A stretch of DNA of 64,000 nucleotides from Bolinopsis microptera. Its lineage: Eukaryota; Ctenophora; Tentaculata; Lobata; Bolinopsidae. Within the stretch, counting starts at the first letter, position 1. The number at the start of each line of letters is the position of its first letter. Below are positions 1 through 13,300 of the stretch, piece after piece. The position numbers and the translations under genes were made by a program. The notes below the pieces were generated by a model. That model had not been told where the DNA came from and did no database searches. It was given only the letters and a program-made list of their open reading frames with translations. The stretch is taken from positions 13,047,453 through 13,111,452 of the forward strand of contig NC_087084.1 in the NCBI RefSeq assembly GCF_026151205.1, written 5' to 3'.

Positions 1-1
1 A

Positions 2-229
2 AGGAAGAGCACTGATAACTCAGTTCAAAATGTGCAAGTTCACATTGAACGAGGCGAGAACACTGATAACTCATACCAAGATGGGCAAGATGACATTGGA
101 CATGGTGAGAAAAAGACTGATGATCAAGATCAAGAGGACATTGAACAAAGGAAGAGAACTGATAACTCACACCAAGATGTGCAAGATGACATTGGACATG
201 GTGAGAAAACAGATGATCAAGATGGGTAA
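2..229 (+). CDS. possible terminal exon of an acidic repeat protein (partial)
   Basis: One frame is open from base 2 to a TAA at 227-229 and encodes about 75 very hydrophilic residues. Two imperfect copies of a 35-40 residue block (cores TDNSYQDGQDDIGHGEK and TDNSHQDVQDDIGHGEK) are visible. No start codon is needed if this is the 3' end of a gene lying left of the window. The other two frames are also partly open because the DNA itself is a tandem repeat, and the segment lies where the minus-strand VPS72 gene should continue, so it may be only an intronic minisatellite. No domain recognised. Confidence 0.3.
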   Translation, partial: RKSTDNSVQNVQVHIERGENTDNSYQDGQDDIGHGEKKTDDQDQEDIEQRKRTDNSHQDVQDDIGHGEKTDDQDG

Positions 230-350
230 ACAAAAGGGTTAATTACTAAAGTGACCTCAGACGAATTATATATAACGTGTATTTATGTCATGTATAATAT
301 GTATAATACAATGTATAATATGTCGAGTAATTTTATAAACGAGATCTCAC

Positions 351-704
351 CTGAGTTCTGATCTGACTTGTCTTTCTTTGCGCCCGCTTTTTTACCGTTC
401 TTATAGGAGCACTTGTAATCCTGGGTATTTTAAACATGAAAACATTTAACTAGTAACTACGGTATCAGTAATATAATCTAAATAAATAATGGCTTTCTGT
501 AGCCGGGACTCATTTTCAGTTTCTGAGGTAGAAAATGTATTTAAGATTTCAATGAATTACAATGGTTAATCAACTTACAGCGTCGTTTTCCTCGTCATAG
601 AATCCTCCGTACAAACCAGAGTAGAAAGGGTCAGCTTCGTTCTTTTCCATTACCTCCTTCATCCGACAGCCGGCGTTGGCTCGTCTTGATCTTGACGCCG
701 CCAT
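351..704 (-). CDS. VPS72: VPS72/YL1 family chromatin-remodelling subunit, first two coding exons (partial)
   Basis: Exon 1 is 704-579 (42 codons, ATG at 704-702, donor GTAAG). Exon 2 is 420-351 (acceptor CCCAG, donor GTGAG), read in phase. The N-terminus contains RRANAGCRMKEVMEKN, then DPFYSGLYGGFYDEEND, then a Lys-rich acidic stretch starting DYKCSYKNGKK. This matches the conserved N-terminus of YL1/VPS72 (R-x-x-A-G-x-R-M/L ... E-F-Y-x-x-x-Y-G-G-F). The family is a subunit of the SRCAP/SWR1 and TIP60 complexes and chaperones H2A.Z-H2B in the nucleus; the acidic N-terminal region is the histone-binding part. The rest of the gene lies left of the window. Identification is from family memory, not a search. 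Confidence 0.72.
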
Positions 705-1306
705 GCTAGTAATTCAAACAGTTATCGATCAGGGTTGATACGAATACGATCAAGCGAATCTAAAATCTAAAATTTGTTTCGGGTTCAGTTATGCAATCAC
801 AGAATATGAGCTAGTTAATTTAATACATTCACAAATTCATCGACTAAAATTCAGACTTAAACGAGACCAGCGATCTATCAAATCAGGCATAGAACGCGCA
901 TGCATGCGCGCGAAGCATCTTCGATAGATATTGAAACTTTGTCTTCGCCGCATACGAACATGTGAATATATTAGTGTACCGACACTGTGCCAATGACATG
1001 GAATGCAGGAAAGTTACCAGAACGAATTACATTCATGATATTTAGCATAATATACATGCATAAACAATAAATTATATGATCATTCCAAAAATTAACAAAA
1101 TCTGATACAATCGAAACTATAATTCCCAAAAGGAAGTTAAATTAAGGGGTTAAAGATTATTATTAATATCGAATCATATCTGGTCACGGGTTAGATTTCA
1201 TTCTTTTATATAATTATAAATTCTAAATCTATCTTCTACATAAAAAACCCGAATTTATAAATACAGAACTTAAACCAGGAGTCTGCAATCTATTTAACGA
1301 AAACTT
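705..1306. other. intergenic gap between VPS72 start and HADH 3' end
   Basis: About 600 bp of AT-rich DNA with no exon I can support. It should contain the VPS72 promoter and the HADH 3' UTR. A short GC-rich palindromic patch (GCGCATGCATGCGCGC) lies at 896-911, about 200 bp upstream of the VPS72 ATG. Confidence 0.5.
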
Positions 1307-4300
1307 TTAATGCTTATAAAAACCCTCGCCAGTCTTATTACCAAGCTTTCCCTCTGAAACCAGCTTTTTGAGAGACTCTGGTGTTTTGAAGAGCTCAACA
1401 TCAGGGTATTTCTCGCTCCACCCATCAAGGATAAAGCAACATGTGTCGAGTCCAACATAGTCAGCAAGTTGGAGGGGACCCATTGGGTGACCAGCACCTA
1501 GCTTCATTGCTGTGTCAATATCTTGCGCGGAGGCAACACCTGAAATTGATACGGGTTCAATCATTTCTCATTATTTTTATTTGTTTTCGCCAAAATATAT
1601 TTCAGTAATATGTGTCAAACCTCCTACCAAACCCTTCCTTCAAAATGGTAGGAAATCTTTGAATATGAAGTATAAAATGTTTAAAATTCTCTGAAATTTC
1701 CCCCAAATGCATACCTCTTTCCAGCATTTTGATGGCCTCAGCCAAATTTGGCACCAACAATCGGTTAACAATAAACCCGGGGGTATCAGAGCACTCCACA
1801 GTTACTTTTCCCAGCTTCTTTCCGAATGCTGTCAGGGCTGAAAGTGTCTCGGCAGATGTGTCCGCTGTTTTCACTACCTGTTTAGTTTTTATCAGTTTAA
1901 AGTTTTACAAGTTTAAATACAAAAATGAATCAGATATTAGCAATGTAAATAATGTCAGATCAGCGGTACTAAAATGTAATCCGATATCGGTTAATGAATT
2001 AAAGTGCATCAATGAAGATTGTGAAAGTTGCTTTCAAAGTCAATTTTTCAATTTTGCTATAATTTAATTTTGTGTCTTAAAAGATAAAAGCTTGTAAATA
2101 CAGAAGATATTTATAATTTGAATTTGTTAGCCCAAGACAGACCTAAGTGGAGAAAGTTATTTTAGTTTTAGTAGGTTACTTATCAGATTTTTAATTTGTT
2201 TATACAATTTATTTATTTGAATAAAGTTTTATAATAATAAATAAAGATAAAAGCTGTCAAACTATTCCTAAACATGTACAGCCAAATTGAATTCTCACAG
2301 CATTACGTACGATGGTATTTTGATCTATTATCTGTACATTTTTAGGGGTTGCTAAACACCAGGATACCACACACTGTAGAAGGTAACAAAATTGTCGCAG
2401 TTTTACGACAGGCACGAGAAACTAATTGGTGTGACGTCATGACACGTGGTGTGACGTCATGACACGTGGTGTGACGTCATGACACGTAGAAGGTAACAAA
2501 ATTGTCGCAGTTTTACGACAGGCACGAGAAACTAAGTGGTGTGACGTCATGACACGTGGTGTGACGTCATGACACGTGGTGTGACGTCATGACACGTGGT
2601 GTGACGTCATGACACGTAGAAGGTAACAAAATTGTCGCAGTCTTACGACAGGCACGAGAAACTAATTTTCCCAATTTTTTGAGATGAGAAAATGACGGAA
2701 CACTTATTTATTCATCGCAAAAGGACGGCGATTATATTCGTGAAAATAATGAAATGTCTGCAAATCGAAACAAATGAATTGCCACAATAAGATGTCAATT
2801 TACTCAAAGAAATAAACTGTCCTGGTAAGGATACAAAAGTGTCAACTACTTTATTGAATACATAATAGTAGTAATCATGAAATAATTTAAGTCCAAAACA
2901 ATTCCAATTATTTACAAATATGTAGAAATAATTTAGAGGTGGCACTGTAGTATAAAGATATAAGTACAAACCTCCAGCAGTTTCATGACTGGAACAGGGT
3001 TGAAGAAATGTAAACCCCCAAATCTGTCTTTTCGTGAGGTTACCTCTGCGATCTCAGCAATAGACAAGGACGAAGTGTTACTTGTAAAGATAACACTCTG
3101 AAATTAATAATTGGTTAATAAATGCTACTAAGTTGTGTAATTAATCAATTAATGAAATAAAAAGGTTCCTATTTATGTAAATCAGAAGGCCAAGGGGTCT
3201 TCAAAATTAAATTACTTATAAATTCAGTCATTTTCCAACATCATTTTTTAATATCATGTCATTCAAGTCCAATTCACATGATCAACTTTATTTGATGTCT
3301 CTAAATTCACCGACATGTTTCTACGCTGCCCTTACAAATAATTTGGCAGCTCATCAGGATGCCCCCCCCCCCCCCCCCCTGGCCCCGGCCACACCCCCAC
3401 CCCTCTACTCACTCCTCACAATCTACTAACAAATCCAAACTATAATTTGAGATGATACCAAGAAACAAACTTTTCATTCACTGAAAATACGAGCAATTGT
3501 ACACCCGGGAACTGTCTCCCGAACTGCAGAGTGTAATAATGCACCTAACTTATCTACTAAATATTTGACATACACATGACACAAGGAATGTACTACCACC
3601 CACCAAGGGATGTACTACCACCCCCTGATATAGGGTTACACAGCACACTTAAAATGTCAATACTCCGCAACACGGAAATGAACATTACCTTAACAATTTA
3701 CATGGGTATGTTAAAACGTGTGTTCTATTCTCATCCTGTGTGTACATTGTGTGATGATGGTTCGTCATTTGGAGATTAAGAGGGTGTCTTTATTATAAGA
3801 TTAGGGGTGAGTTGCACAGTGGATTCACAGAAGAAATAGACGAACAACATGTATGTGTCAAGATTAAACATTAGCAGTTAGCTTTGGTAGTTGGTTTTTT
3901 GGCCAAAAAACCATCTGTTTTAAATTCACTGAAATTATTGTATATCTAACTTATGTAATACTAGTAAACGACCGAGCTCGCTCAAATCATGCAGATGTGT
4001 GACATTTTGTGGCAGGAACTAAGTAACTAAGTAACTAAGTAACTAAGTAACTAAATAACTAAGTAACTAAATAACTAAGTAACTAAGTAACTAATTAACT
4101 AAGTAACTAAGTAACTGAGTAACTAAGTAACTAGGTAACTAAGTAACTGAGTAACTAAGTAACTAAGTAACTGAGAAACTATGTAACTTAGTAACTAAGT
4201 AACTAAGTAACTAAGTATGTAAGTAACTAAGTAACTGAGTAACTAAGTAACTAAGTAACTAAGTAGTAAACTTGTTCATATATTTTATTGTTATAGTTGT

Positions 4301-7300
4301 AAAATCCTTGGAAGTAGGCAAGAAACAAAATCCCAATCTCCGCCACAAGTAGGCTGTAACAAGGAAATTCTTCTGTCACACACCACACACTCCCTGTAAC
4401 ACACTCCGTGTAACACACTCCCTGTAACACACTCCCTGTCACACTCCCTGTAACACTCTCCCTGTAACACACTCCCTGTAACACACTCCCTGTAACACAC
4501 TACCTATAACACACTCCCTGTAACACACTCCCTGTAACACACTCCCTGTAACACACTCCCTGTAACACACTCCCTGTAACACACTCCCTGTAACACAGTC
4601 CCTGTAACACACTACCTGTAACGCACTCCCTGTAACACACTCCCTGTAACACACTCCCTGTAACACACTCCCTGTAACACACTCCCTGTAACTCACTCCC
4701 TGAAACACACTCCCTGTAACACACTCCCTGTAACACTATCCCTGTAACACTATCCCTGTAACACACTCCCTGTAACACACTCCCTGTAACACACTCCCTG
4801 TAACACACTCCCTGTAACACAGTCCCTGTAACACACTCCCTGTAACGCACTCCCTGTAACACACTCCCTGTAACACACTACCTGTAACGCACTCCCTGTA
4901 ACACACTCCCTGTAACACACTCCCTGTAACACACTCCCTGTAACACACTCCCTGTAACACACTCCCTGTAACACACTCCCTGTAACACACTCCCTGTAAC
5001 ACTCTCCCTCTAACACACCCCCTCTAACACAATCCCTCTAACACACTCCCTCTAACACACTCCCTCTAAAACACTCCCTGTAACACACTCCCTGTAACAC
5101 ACTCCCTGTAACACACTCCCTGTAACACACTCCCTGTAACACACTCCCTGTAACACACTCCCTGTAACACACTCCCTGTAACACACTCCCTGTAACACAC
5201 TCCCTGTAACACACTCCCTGTAACGCACTCCCTGTAACAAACTCCCTGTAACACACTCCCTGTAACACACTCCCTGTAACACACTCCCTGTAACACACTC
5301 CCTGTAACACACTCCCTGTAACACACTCCCTGTAACACACTCCCTGTAACACACTCCCTGTAACACACTCCCTGTAACACTCTCCCTCTAACACACTCCC
5401 TCTAACACAATCCCTCTAACACACTCCCTCTAACACACTCCCTGTAACACACTCCCTGTAACACACTCCCTGTAACACACTCCCTGTAACACACTCTCCC
5501 TGTAACACACTCCCTGTAACACTCTCCCTGTAACACACTCCCTGTAACACACTCCCTGTTACACACTCCCTGTAACACACCCCCTGTAACACACTCCCTG
5601 TAACACACTCCCTGTAACACACTCCCTGTAACACTCTCCCTGTAACACACTCCCTGTAACACACTCCCTGTAACACACTCCCTATAACACACTCCCTGTA
5701 ACACACTCCCTGTAACACACTCCCTGTAACACACTCCCTGTAACACACTCTGTCTCTATGTAACAATGTAACACACTTTGTGTAACACACATAGTAACTC
5801 ATGATGCTGGCAGGATATTGGTTTATCTACATAACACCTCACCGACTACCAAGACACTAAGTCCGTCGTATTATATACAGTACATAGTATACACTGTATA
5901 CTGTATACTGTATGCAGTGTGTTAACTGTTAATGTAATATTTACATAAACAACAACGTTTATCACCTATTACTATCTTAAAGATGATATCATAAACACGA
6001 TGTGTATCTAGTGCCCAACATAAAGGCACGCTTTGCAGCGAAGAGATTGAAAAAAGCATCCGAGCGTCGGGTCACAATTCCACTTTGTTTCTTCATTACT
6101 TAAGATAAATCGAGTGACAACGTTATGTGTACACAGTGAATGATCAGCAACTAGTATACTTCTTAAATGAGAGATGATCTCATCAGAGCATAATATATAT
6201 TATAATATCCCTATCATATCTCACTGAATACCTCTAGACAAATTAACGCCATCACTGACACTATAGAAACGAGTCAGCCGAGCAGTGGAGAGCATTGGTA
6301 AACATACATAATATTAATAAAGTCACTTTTAAAACATTTCTATATCTATTATAATATAATAATACAATTTCACGAAAGCCAATATATTATTAGAAACTTT
6401 TAATGGTGAATGATGATGTAAAGGAAATTAGATACTGTGCCTGGTAGAAGTCTGTGAAATTAGATACTGTGCCTGCTAGAAGTCTGTGAAATTAGATACT
6501 GTGCCTGCATCTTTTGTAAATTGCGATAAGTTCAGTTTGCTGCTACCGCGTAGTTAGCCTTTGCGTGTGTACTTGTACATTCCTATACAAGTACACTATG
6601 GAGGATGATCGTAAGGTGACCCAATCTCTGGACCAAATTCAAGGATTCGAGTATGATGAACAGACAAAATTGAAGGACAGTGTTACTAAGTGGTTCATTG
6701 CGCTGGGAAAAGAACTGAAAATCGACGACAGAGATATTTGTGGAGATATGGACAGAGAAATTTTTATGGCTCCAACTGTATATAAAAAGCATCTGGCACT
6801 TCGGCTTGTGGAAGCAATAGACCTCGTTCAACGGCATGAATGCCAGATGGCTAAAATGGAGGAGATCATCTATTTCTTGAAGACGGAAGCGTTAGAAGAC
6901 AAGGATAAGGTGATCAGGCTGCAGGGCCAGCTGCTTGTGCAGAAGGACAAAGAACTACAGTTGTTTAAGACGTCGGTTAAGGAGACAGTGCAAACAACGG
7001 TGGAGTCAGGGATTAAGAGCTACAGTGCAACTGTACAACAGAACAGTGCAAGTGGTACGGTCTGCAACAGTAACATCCTGAAGAAGGTGATGAAGAGTGT
7101 GGCTGCAGAGGAAGACAGGAGCAAGAACCTGATTGTGTTTGGGTTGAAAGAAGAAGAGGGAGAACAGCTTCCAGCGCTAGTAACCGCAGTTCTGGAGGAG
7201 ATTGGGGAGAAACCTCACTTCGAAGCGACTAGAGTCGGCAGGAAGAGGCCAGGTAGTACGACTATCCGACCAGTCAAGATCACTGTCCCAAGCTCAACAG

Positions 7301-10300
7301 CGGTTCAACAGATTCTGATGAAAACAGGGAGACTGAGGCTAGTTGAGACCCACAAAAATGTATGCATCTGTCCAGATAGATCTAGTGAAGAACGAGCAAC
7401 GAGGAAACATCTGGTTACTGACCTGAAGAAGAAGAGGGCTGAACAGACTCATCTCGACCACTATATCCGGTACGGGAAAGTCTGTAGCCGTGAAAAGAAA
7501 CCACCATGAAGCAATTCATGTCTCTCGGACACTGATCAGTATTTGAATGAGTATTGGGTATCTTAATAGTTTTCGGACGTTATTTGTATTTGAGAGACAA
7601 TTTTATAAATTATATACTCTATTTCTTGATTGTTTCACACTTCATATTTCATAATTTGTTTCACACTTCATATTTCATAATTTTATTTCTAGGTGGAGGT
7701 GACGTTATTGAGACTTTGGGCGGCCATAAACATCGTGTTTTAAAAGTTGTCCTCTGTACTTGTTTCACTGACCCACGCTTTATAGCATTTATACATTTCG
7801 GCCCATTTTATATGTTTGTTCGATTTGCTGTACATTTGTATATTTGCTATTTTGTAAAAGTTTCAAATGAAATCAAATCAGAAGTCTGTGAAATTAGATA
7901 CTGTGCCTGCTAGAAGTCTGTGAAATTAGATACTGTGCCTGCTAGAAGTCTGTGAAATTAGATACTGTGCCTGCTAGAAGTCTGTGAAATTAGATACTGT
8001 GCCTGCTAGAAGTCTGTGAAATTAGATACTGTGCCTGCTAGAAGTCTGTGAAATTAGATACTGTGCCTGCTAGAAGTCTGTGAAATTAGATACTGTGCCT
8101 GCTAGAAGTCTGCGAAATTAGATACTGTGCCTGCTAGAAGTCTGTGAAATTAGATACTGTGCCTGCTAGAAGTCTGTGAAATTAGATACTGTGCCTGCTA
8201 GAAGTCTGTGAAATTAGATACTGTGCCTGTTAGAAGTCTGTAATTAGATACTGTGCCTGCTAGAAGTTTGTGAAATTAGATACTGTGCCTGCTAGAAGTC
8301 TGTGAAATTAGATACTGTGCCTGCTAGAAGTCTGTGAAATTAGATACTGTGCCTGCTAGAAGTCTGTGAAATTAGATACTGTGCCTGCTAGAAGTCTGTG
8401 AAATTAGATACTGTGCCTGCTAGAAGTCTGTAATTAGATACTGTGCCTGCTAGAAGTCTGTGAAATTAGATACTGTGCCTGCTAGAAGTCTGTGAAATTA
8501 GATACTGTGCCTGCTAGAAGTCTGTGAAATTAGATACTGTGCCTGCTAGAAGTCTGTAATTAGATACTGTGCCTGCTAGAAGTCTGTGAAATTAGATACT
8601 GTGCCTGCTAGAAGTCTGTGAAATTAGATACTGTGCCTGCTAGAAGTCTGTGAAATTAGATACTGTGCCTGCTAGAAGTCTGTGAAATTAGATACTGTGC
8701 CTGCTAGAAGTCTGTGAAATTAGATACTGTGCCTGCTAGAAGTCTGTGAAATTAGATACTGTGCCTGCTAGAAGTCTGTGAAATTAGATACTGTGCCTGC
8801 TAGAAGTCTGTGAAATTAGATACTGTGCCTGCTAGAAGTCTGTGAAATTAGATACTGTGCCTGCTAGAAGTCTGTGAAATTAGATACTGTGCCTGCTAGA
8901 AGTCTGTGAAATTAGATACTGTGCCTGCTAGAAGTCTGTGAAATTAGATACTGTGCCTGCTAGAAGTCTGTAATTAGATACTGTGCCTGCTAGAAGTCTG
9001 TGAAATTAGATACTGTGCCTGCTAGAAGTCTGTGAAATTAGATACTGTGCCTGCTAGAAGTCTGTGAAATTAGATACTGTGCCTGCTAGAAGTCTGTAAT
9101 TAGATACTGTGCCTGCTAGAAGTCTGTGAAATTAGATACTGTGCCTGCTAGAAGTCTGTGAAATTAGATACTGTGCCTGCTAGAAGTCTGTGAAATTAGA
9201 TACTGTGCCTGCTAGAAGTCTGTGAAATTAGATACTGTGCCTGCTAGAAGTCTGTGAAATTAGATACTGTGCCTGCTAGAAGTCTGTGAAATTAGATACT
9301 GTGCCTGCTAGAAGTCTGTGAAATTAGATACTGTGCCTGGTAGAAGTCTGTGAAATTAGATACTGTGCCTGCTAGAAGTCTGTGAAATTAGATACTGTGC
9401 CTGCTAGAAGTCTGTGAAATTAGATACTGTGCCTGCTAGAAGTCTGTGAAATTAGATACTGTGCCTGCTAGAAGTCTGTGAAATTAGATACTGTGCCTGC
9501 TAGAAGTCTGTGAAATTAGATACTGTGCCTGCTAGAAGTCTGTGAAATTAGATACTGTGCCTGCTAGAAGTCTGTGAAATTAGATACTGTGCCTGCTAGA
9601 AGTCTGTGAAATTAGATACTGTGCCTGCTAGAAGTCTGTGAAATTAGATACTGTGCCTGCTAGAAGTCTGTGAAATTAGATACTGTGCCTGCTAGAAGTC
9701 TGTGACTTACCTCGGTGAGCTGAGTCCTAAATTTAAAATGCAAATTGTTTCCTATTAAGTTATTAAACCCTTAGTCACATGGATATGCAGGTTTTACTTC
9801 AGTCTGATTGAAGAATAAAGTGCACTATTTGGCAGAAATGTCACTATGCCATTGCAGGTGTATACTGTATTGTCTCCCTAGTTGCAGGTTGCTTTTACAG
9901 TCATTTAAAGATTTAAACGATGGCTTCCACTTTCAACCGGATAAATATTATATGTTTGATACAGGCATGGCATAGGCGTAAAAAAAGTGACAAAGTGACA
10001 GATTGATGACCTCAATGGCTAGCTCAATCTACCAACTTTACTCGTAAAGTTACAGTATCTAGTGCTAGACAAATTAACACTAGTTGATACTGCAAATATC
10101 TGACTGTCACTAGATTCTGTGCTACTCTAATACGTCACCTTGGCCCTGAATTAAAAGAGCTGAAACAAGCAAAATGTCTCGTTTAACAGAAGATAAATCA
10201 GTCTGCTACATAAATGGGTGACTGTATATTATAATGTACTCATAATCTGAGTTACATGAAACAATCCAGTACTTTACTGACATACACTCTGTAAACTATG

Positions 10301-13300
10301 ACGCATTATGAGTTACTACAGGGTTAGAGGTATTGTATCGCGTCAGTCTGTCACGCATGTAACATGTAACATGTTTTAATCAATTAACAGATCAACACAC
10401 ACGGCGAGGTCTGCTTTTAAAGAAATTATGTCAAACCAACGAGCCTGAGGCTGCGTGGAAAGTAAGTCCGTGGAATTATGTCGTGAAATTGACTTAAAAG
10501 GTAGGCTGGTAGGGTCCGACCTAAATTGAAGTTTAAGAACACCACTATTAAGATAAACGTATACTCAGCTGTGTTTAATCTAGTCATCCCAGAAACTATC
10601 ATGATAAAAGTTAGGACTGCTATCAAATACTTGAAAATATATAGTGAAAAAGTAGTACTTAATATATGTTATAAAAACAGCTGACCGTACCGATGTAAAT
10701 CAAATTCTATACCTTTCAGCAATTTTATTCACGTAATTCTAATATTCTGGTCTGTATTTGTTACATAACATTATCTAACTGATAATATTACATAATTTTA
10801 CCTGAGGTGCAACAGAGTCCAGTTCTTTGAACAGCCTGTGTTTCACAGCCATGTTCTCCACAATTGCTTCTATTACAAGATCAGTGTCCTTTACCACGGA
10901 GCCTGAAAGCAACATAACGATTAATTGTGTCATCCAATTACAGCAACAACAAAAACAATGAAAAGAGTGTAAGGTTCTTTTCATAAACGGGGGGTGGGGG
11001 CTACCGGCTAACTGACATAGTTTAGTTTGCTTTTATCAGTTTAAAATTGATTTGTTAATGTTTGGGCCAGAAGATTCTAGGTTGCATCTTGCAAAATAAC
11101 ACCTCCAGTACTAGTTATATAATTTATATATAAGTAAGTATATATATATATACTTATAAGTAATAAATAGTTGTTGTTTGGTTTCCCAAAGAGAGTGCTC
11201 GACTGCAGTTAAGCAGGAGCATTATAATTCGAACAATTGAAACAAATCAAATTGGCGGGCAAACGATCCGTTTCATGATATGTATAAAAACAATACCAAT
11301 CATCAGTGCCAAATAGAATAATGAATTGTAGCGCTATGACATGTTGCTCCTTTATAAAATAGTTTTTATCGATCATGAAACATTTTCAAAATTATCAAAA
11401 TTTACAAAATTTACAAAAAAAACAGTTTACGTATTGTGTCCGTCCCAATTTTAAAATTGTCTATGAAGTAAGGTAGTAAGATATCTTTGGCTTTTAAAGT
11501 TGTAAACTGCGTTGGCCTTCGTGTAGTGGTAGAGGAAAATTCTTTACTGAGTTCCGTGAAGCTGGTAGAATTAGGATCCGTATTTGAGAGTTAATTGTTG
11601 ATTCTGGTTATCAAACAAGAGTGCTCAACAACGACGAGTCGAAGGAGCATAACTAATAAATAGTTGTTGTTTGGTTTCCCAAAGAGAGTGCTCGACTGCA
11701 GTTAAAAGCAGGAGCATTATAATTCGAACAATTGAAACAAATCAAATTGGCGGGCAAACGATCCGAATTCATGATATGTATAAAAACAATACCAATCATC
11801 AGTGCCAAATAGAATAATGAATTGTAGCGCTATGACATGTTGCTCCTTTATAAAATAATTTTTATCGATCATGAAACATTTTCAAAATTATCAAAATTTA
11901 CAAAATTTACAAACAAAAAAAACAGTTTATAAGTTTATTGTGTCCGTCCCAATTTTAAAATTGTCTATGAAGTAAGGTAGTAAGATATCTTTGGCTTTTA
12001 AAGTTGTAAACTGCGTTGGCCTTCGTGTAGTGGTAGAGGAAAATTCTTTACTGAGTTCCGTGAAGCTGGTAGAATTAGGATCCGTATTTGAGAGTTAATT
12101 GTTGATTCTGGTTATCAAACGAGAGTGCTCAACAACGACGAGTCGAAGGAGCATAACTAATAAATAGTTGTAAATTATGTAAATTTTGATAATTTTGAAA
12201 ATGTTTCATGATCGATAAAAATTATTTTATAAAGGAGCAACATGTCATAGCGCTACAATTCATTATTCTATTTGGCACTGATGATTGGTATTGTTTTTAT
12301 ACATATCATGAAACGGATCGTTTGCCCGCCAATTTGATTTGTTTCAATTGTTCGAATTATACTTATAAGTATATATACATATTGTATTATTTATATAATA
12401 TATACCAATTTATATGCCAACTTAATTCGATTCTTAACTCGTTGCCGGACATTCCAAGCTTACATATTTCTCTTATTTGATTACTTTCGGACACATAACC
12501 CGTACAATTACTGCAGTGTTGTCAATTTAATTCGGTGTTTGAAATAAGAAGTGTAATAAACATACAGGGTGTGTCAAACGAAGGGAGAGGGTGTATTTTT
12601 GTGAGATATATCTTAAAGATGTTTTTACAGCACCATAGTTCCCATAACATACATAAACTAAATAGATTCCACGTGATTATTGTAGCAATAATGTCTCTGT
12701 AACAAAGGATGCTGGCTCTAGTAGCATTGCTCCAATATTTTGTTTGTTATAGTAGCTCTACGTAAACTACTTACAAAACTGCAGTACTCGTCGCAATAAA
12801 TCTAGAAGAATTTTAACTATTCATAAAGAAATAGCACGCGAACCTTAGATAGGATTATCGTTGCTAGTAAGGAACATATTGCACAAGATAAAGAATGCAA
12901 GTTTGAAATAAAGTCACCCCGGTCCGCTGAATAATGAATTAGATGATAATAACAACACAACCAGCACAGAGTTATGCAATATGGGGCAATATGCAACTTT
13001 GCTCAGTTTTGTATACTGGTCGAAGAAAGAACTGCGAGGAGGAGAAAGGTACGACATGATTGAAATCTCTCGCGAGTTACACTTCTAAACTTTTGTTTGG
13101 GTTGAAAGAATGGAGCATGTTGGAAGTATTAAATCTGATATTTGACAAAAGACTGATGGTGAAAATTGAACAATTTTTCCCATTTTCCGAGGTTTTAAAT
13201 AAATATTAGCACTAAAAGCATTATCCTTCACCTCCCTTCGAATTTTTGCACACGCTTTCTAGCTTAAAGAGCTGGAACATCTAAATGGGGTTCTTAATTT

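Noticed and set aside
4251..5802. Many overlapping minus-strand open frames with [14 protein letters not shown] repeats
   Set aside because: They are the three frames of a stop-free 14-bp satellite; no gene structure.
7554..7913. 119-aa plus-strand frame after the ORF1-like gene
   Set aside because: Composition follows AT-rich 3' UTR-like sequence and it runs into the minisatellite.
7881..9705. CRISPR-like appearance of 32-bp direct repeats
   Set aside because: Units are contiguous with no unique spacers, and the genome is eukaryotic.
9700..9725. Donor-like CCGAG|GTAAG on minus at the end of the 32-bp array
   Set aside because: HADH exons 3 and 4 join directly in phase with conserved sequence, so no exon is needed here.
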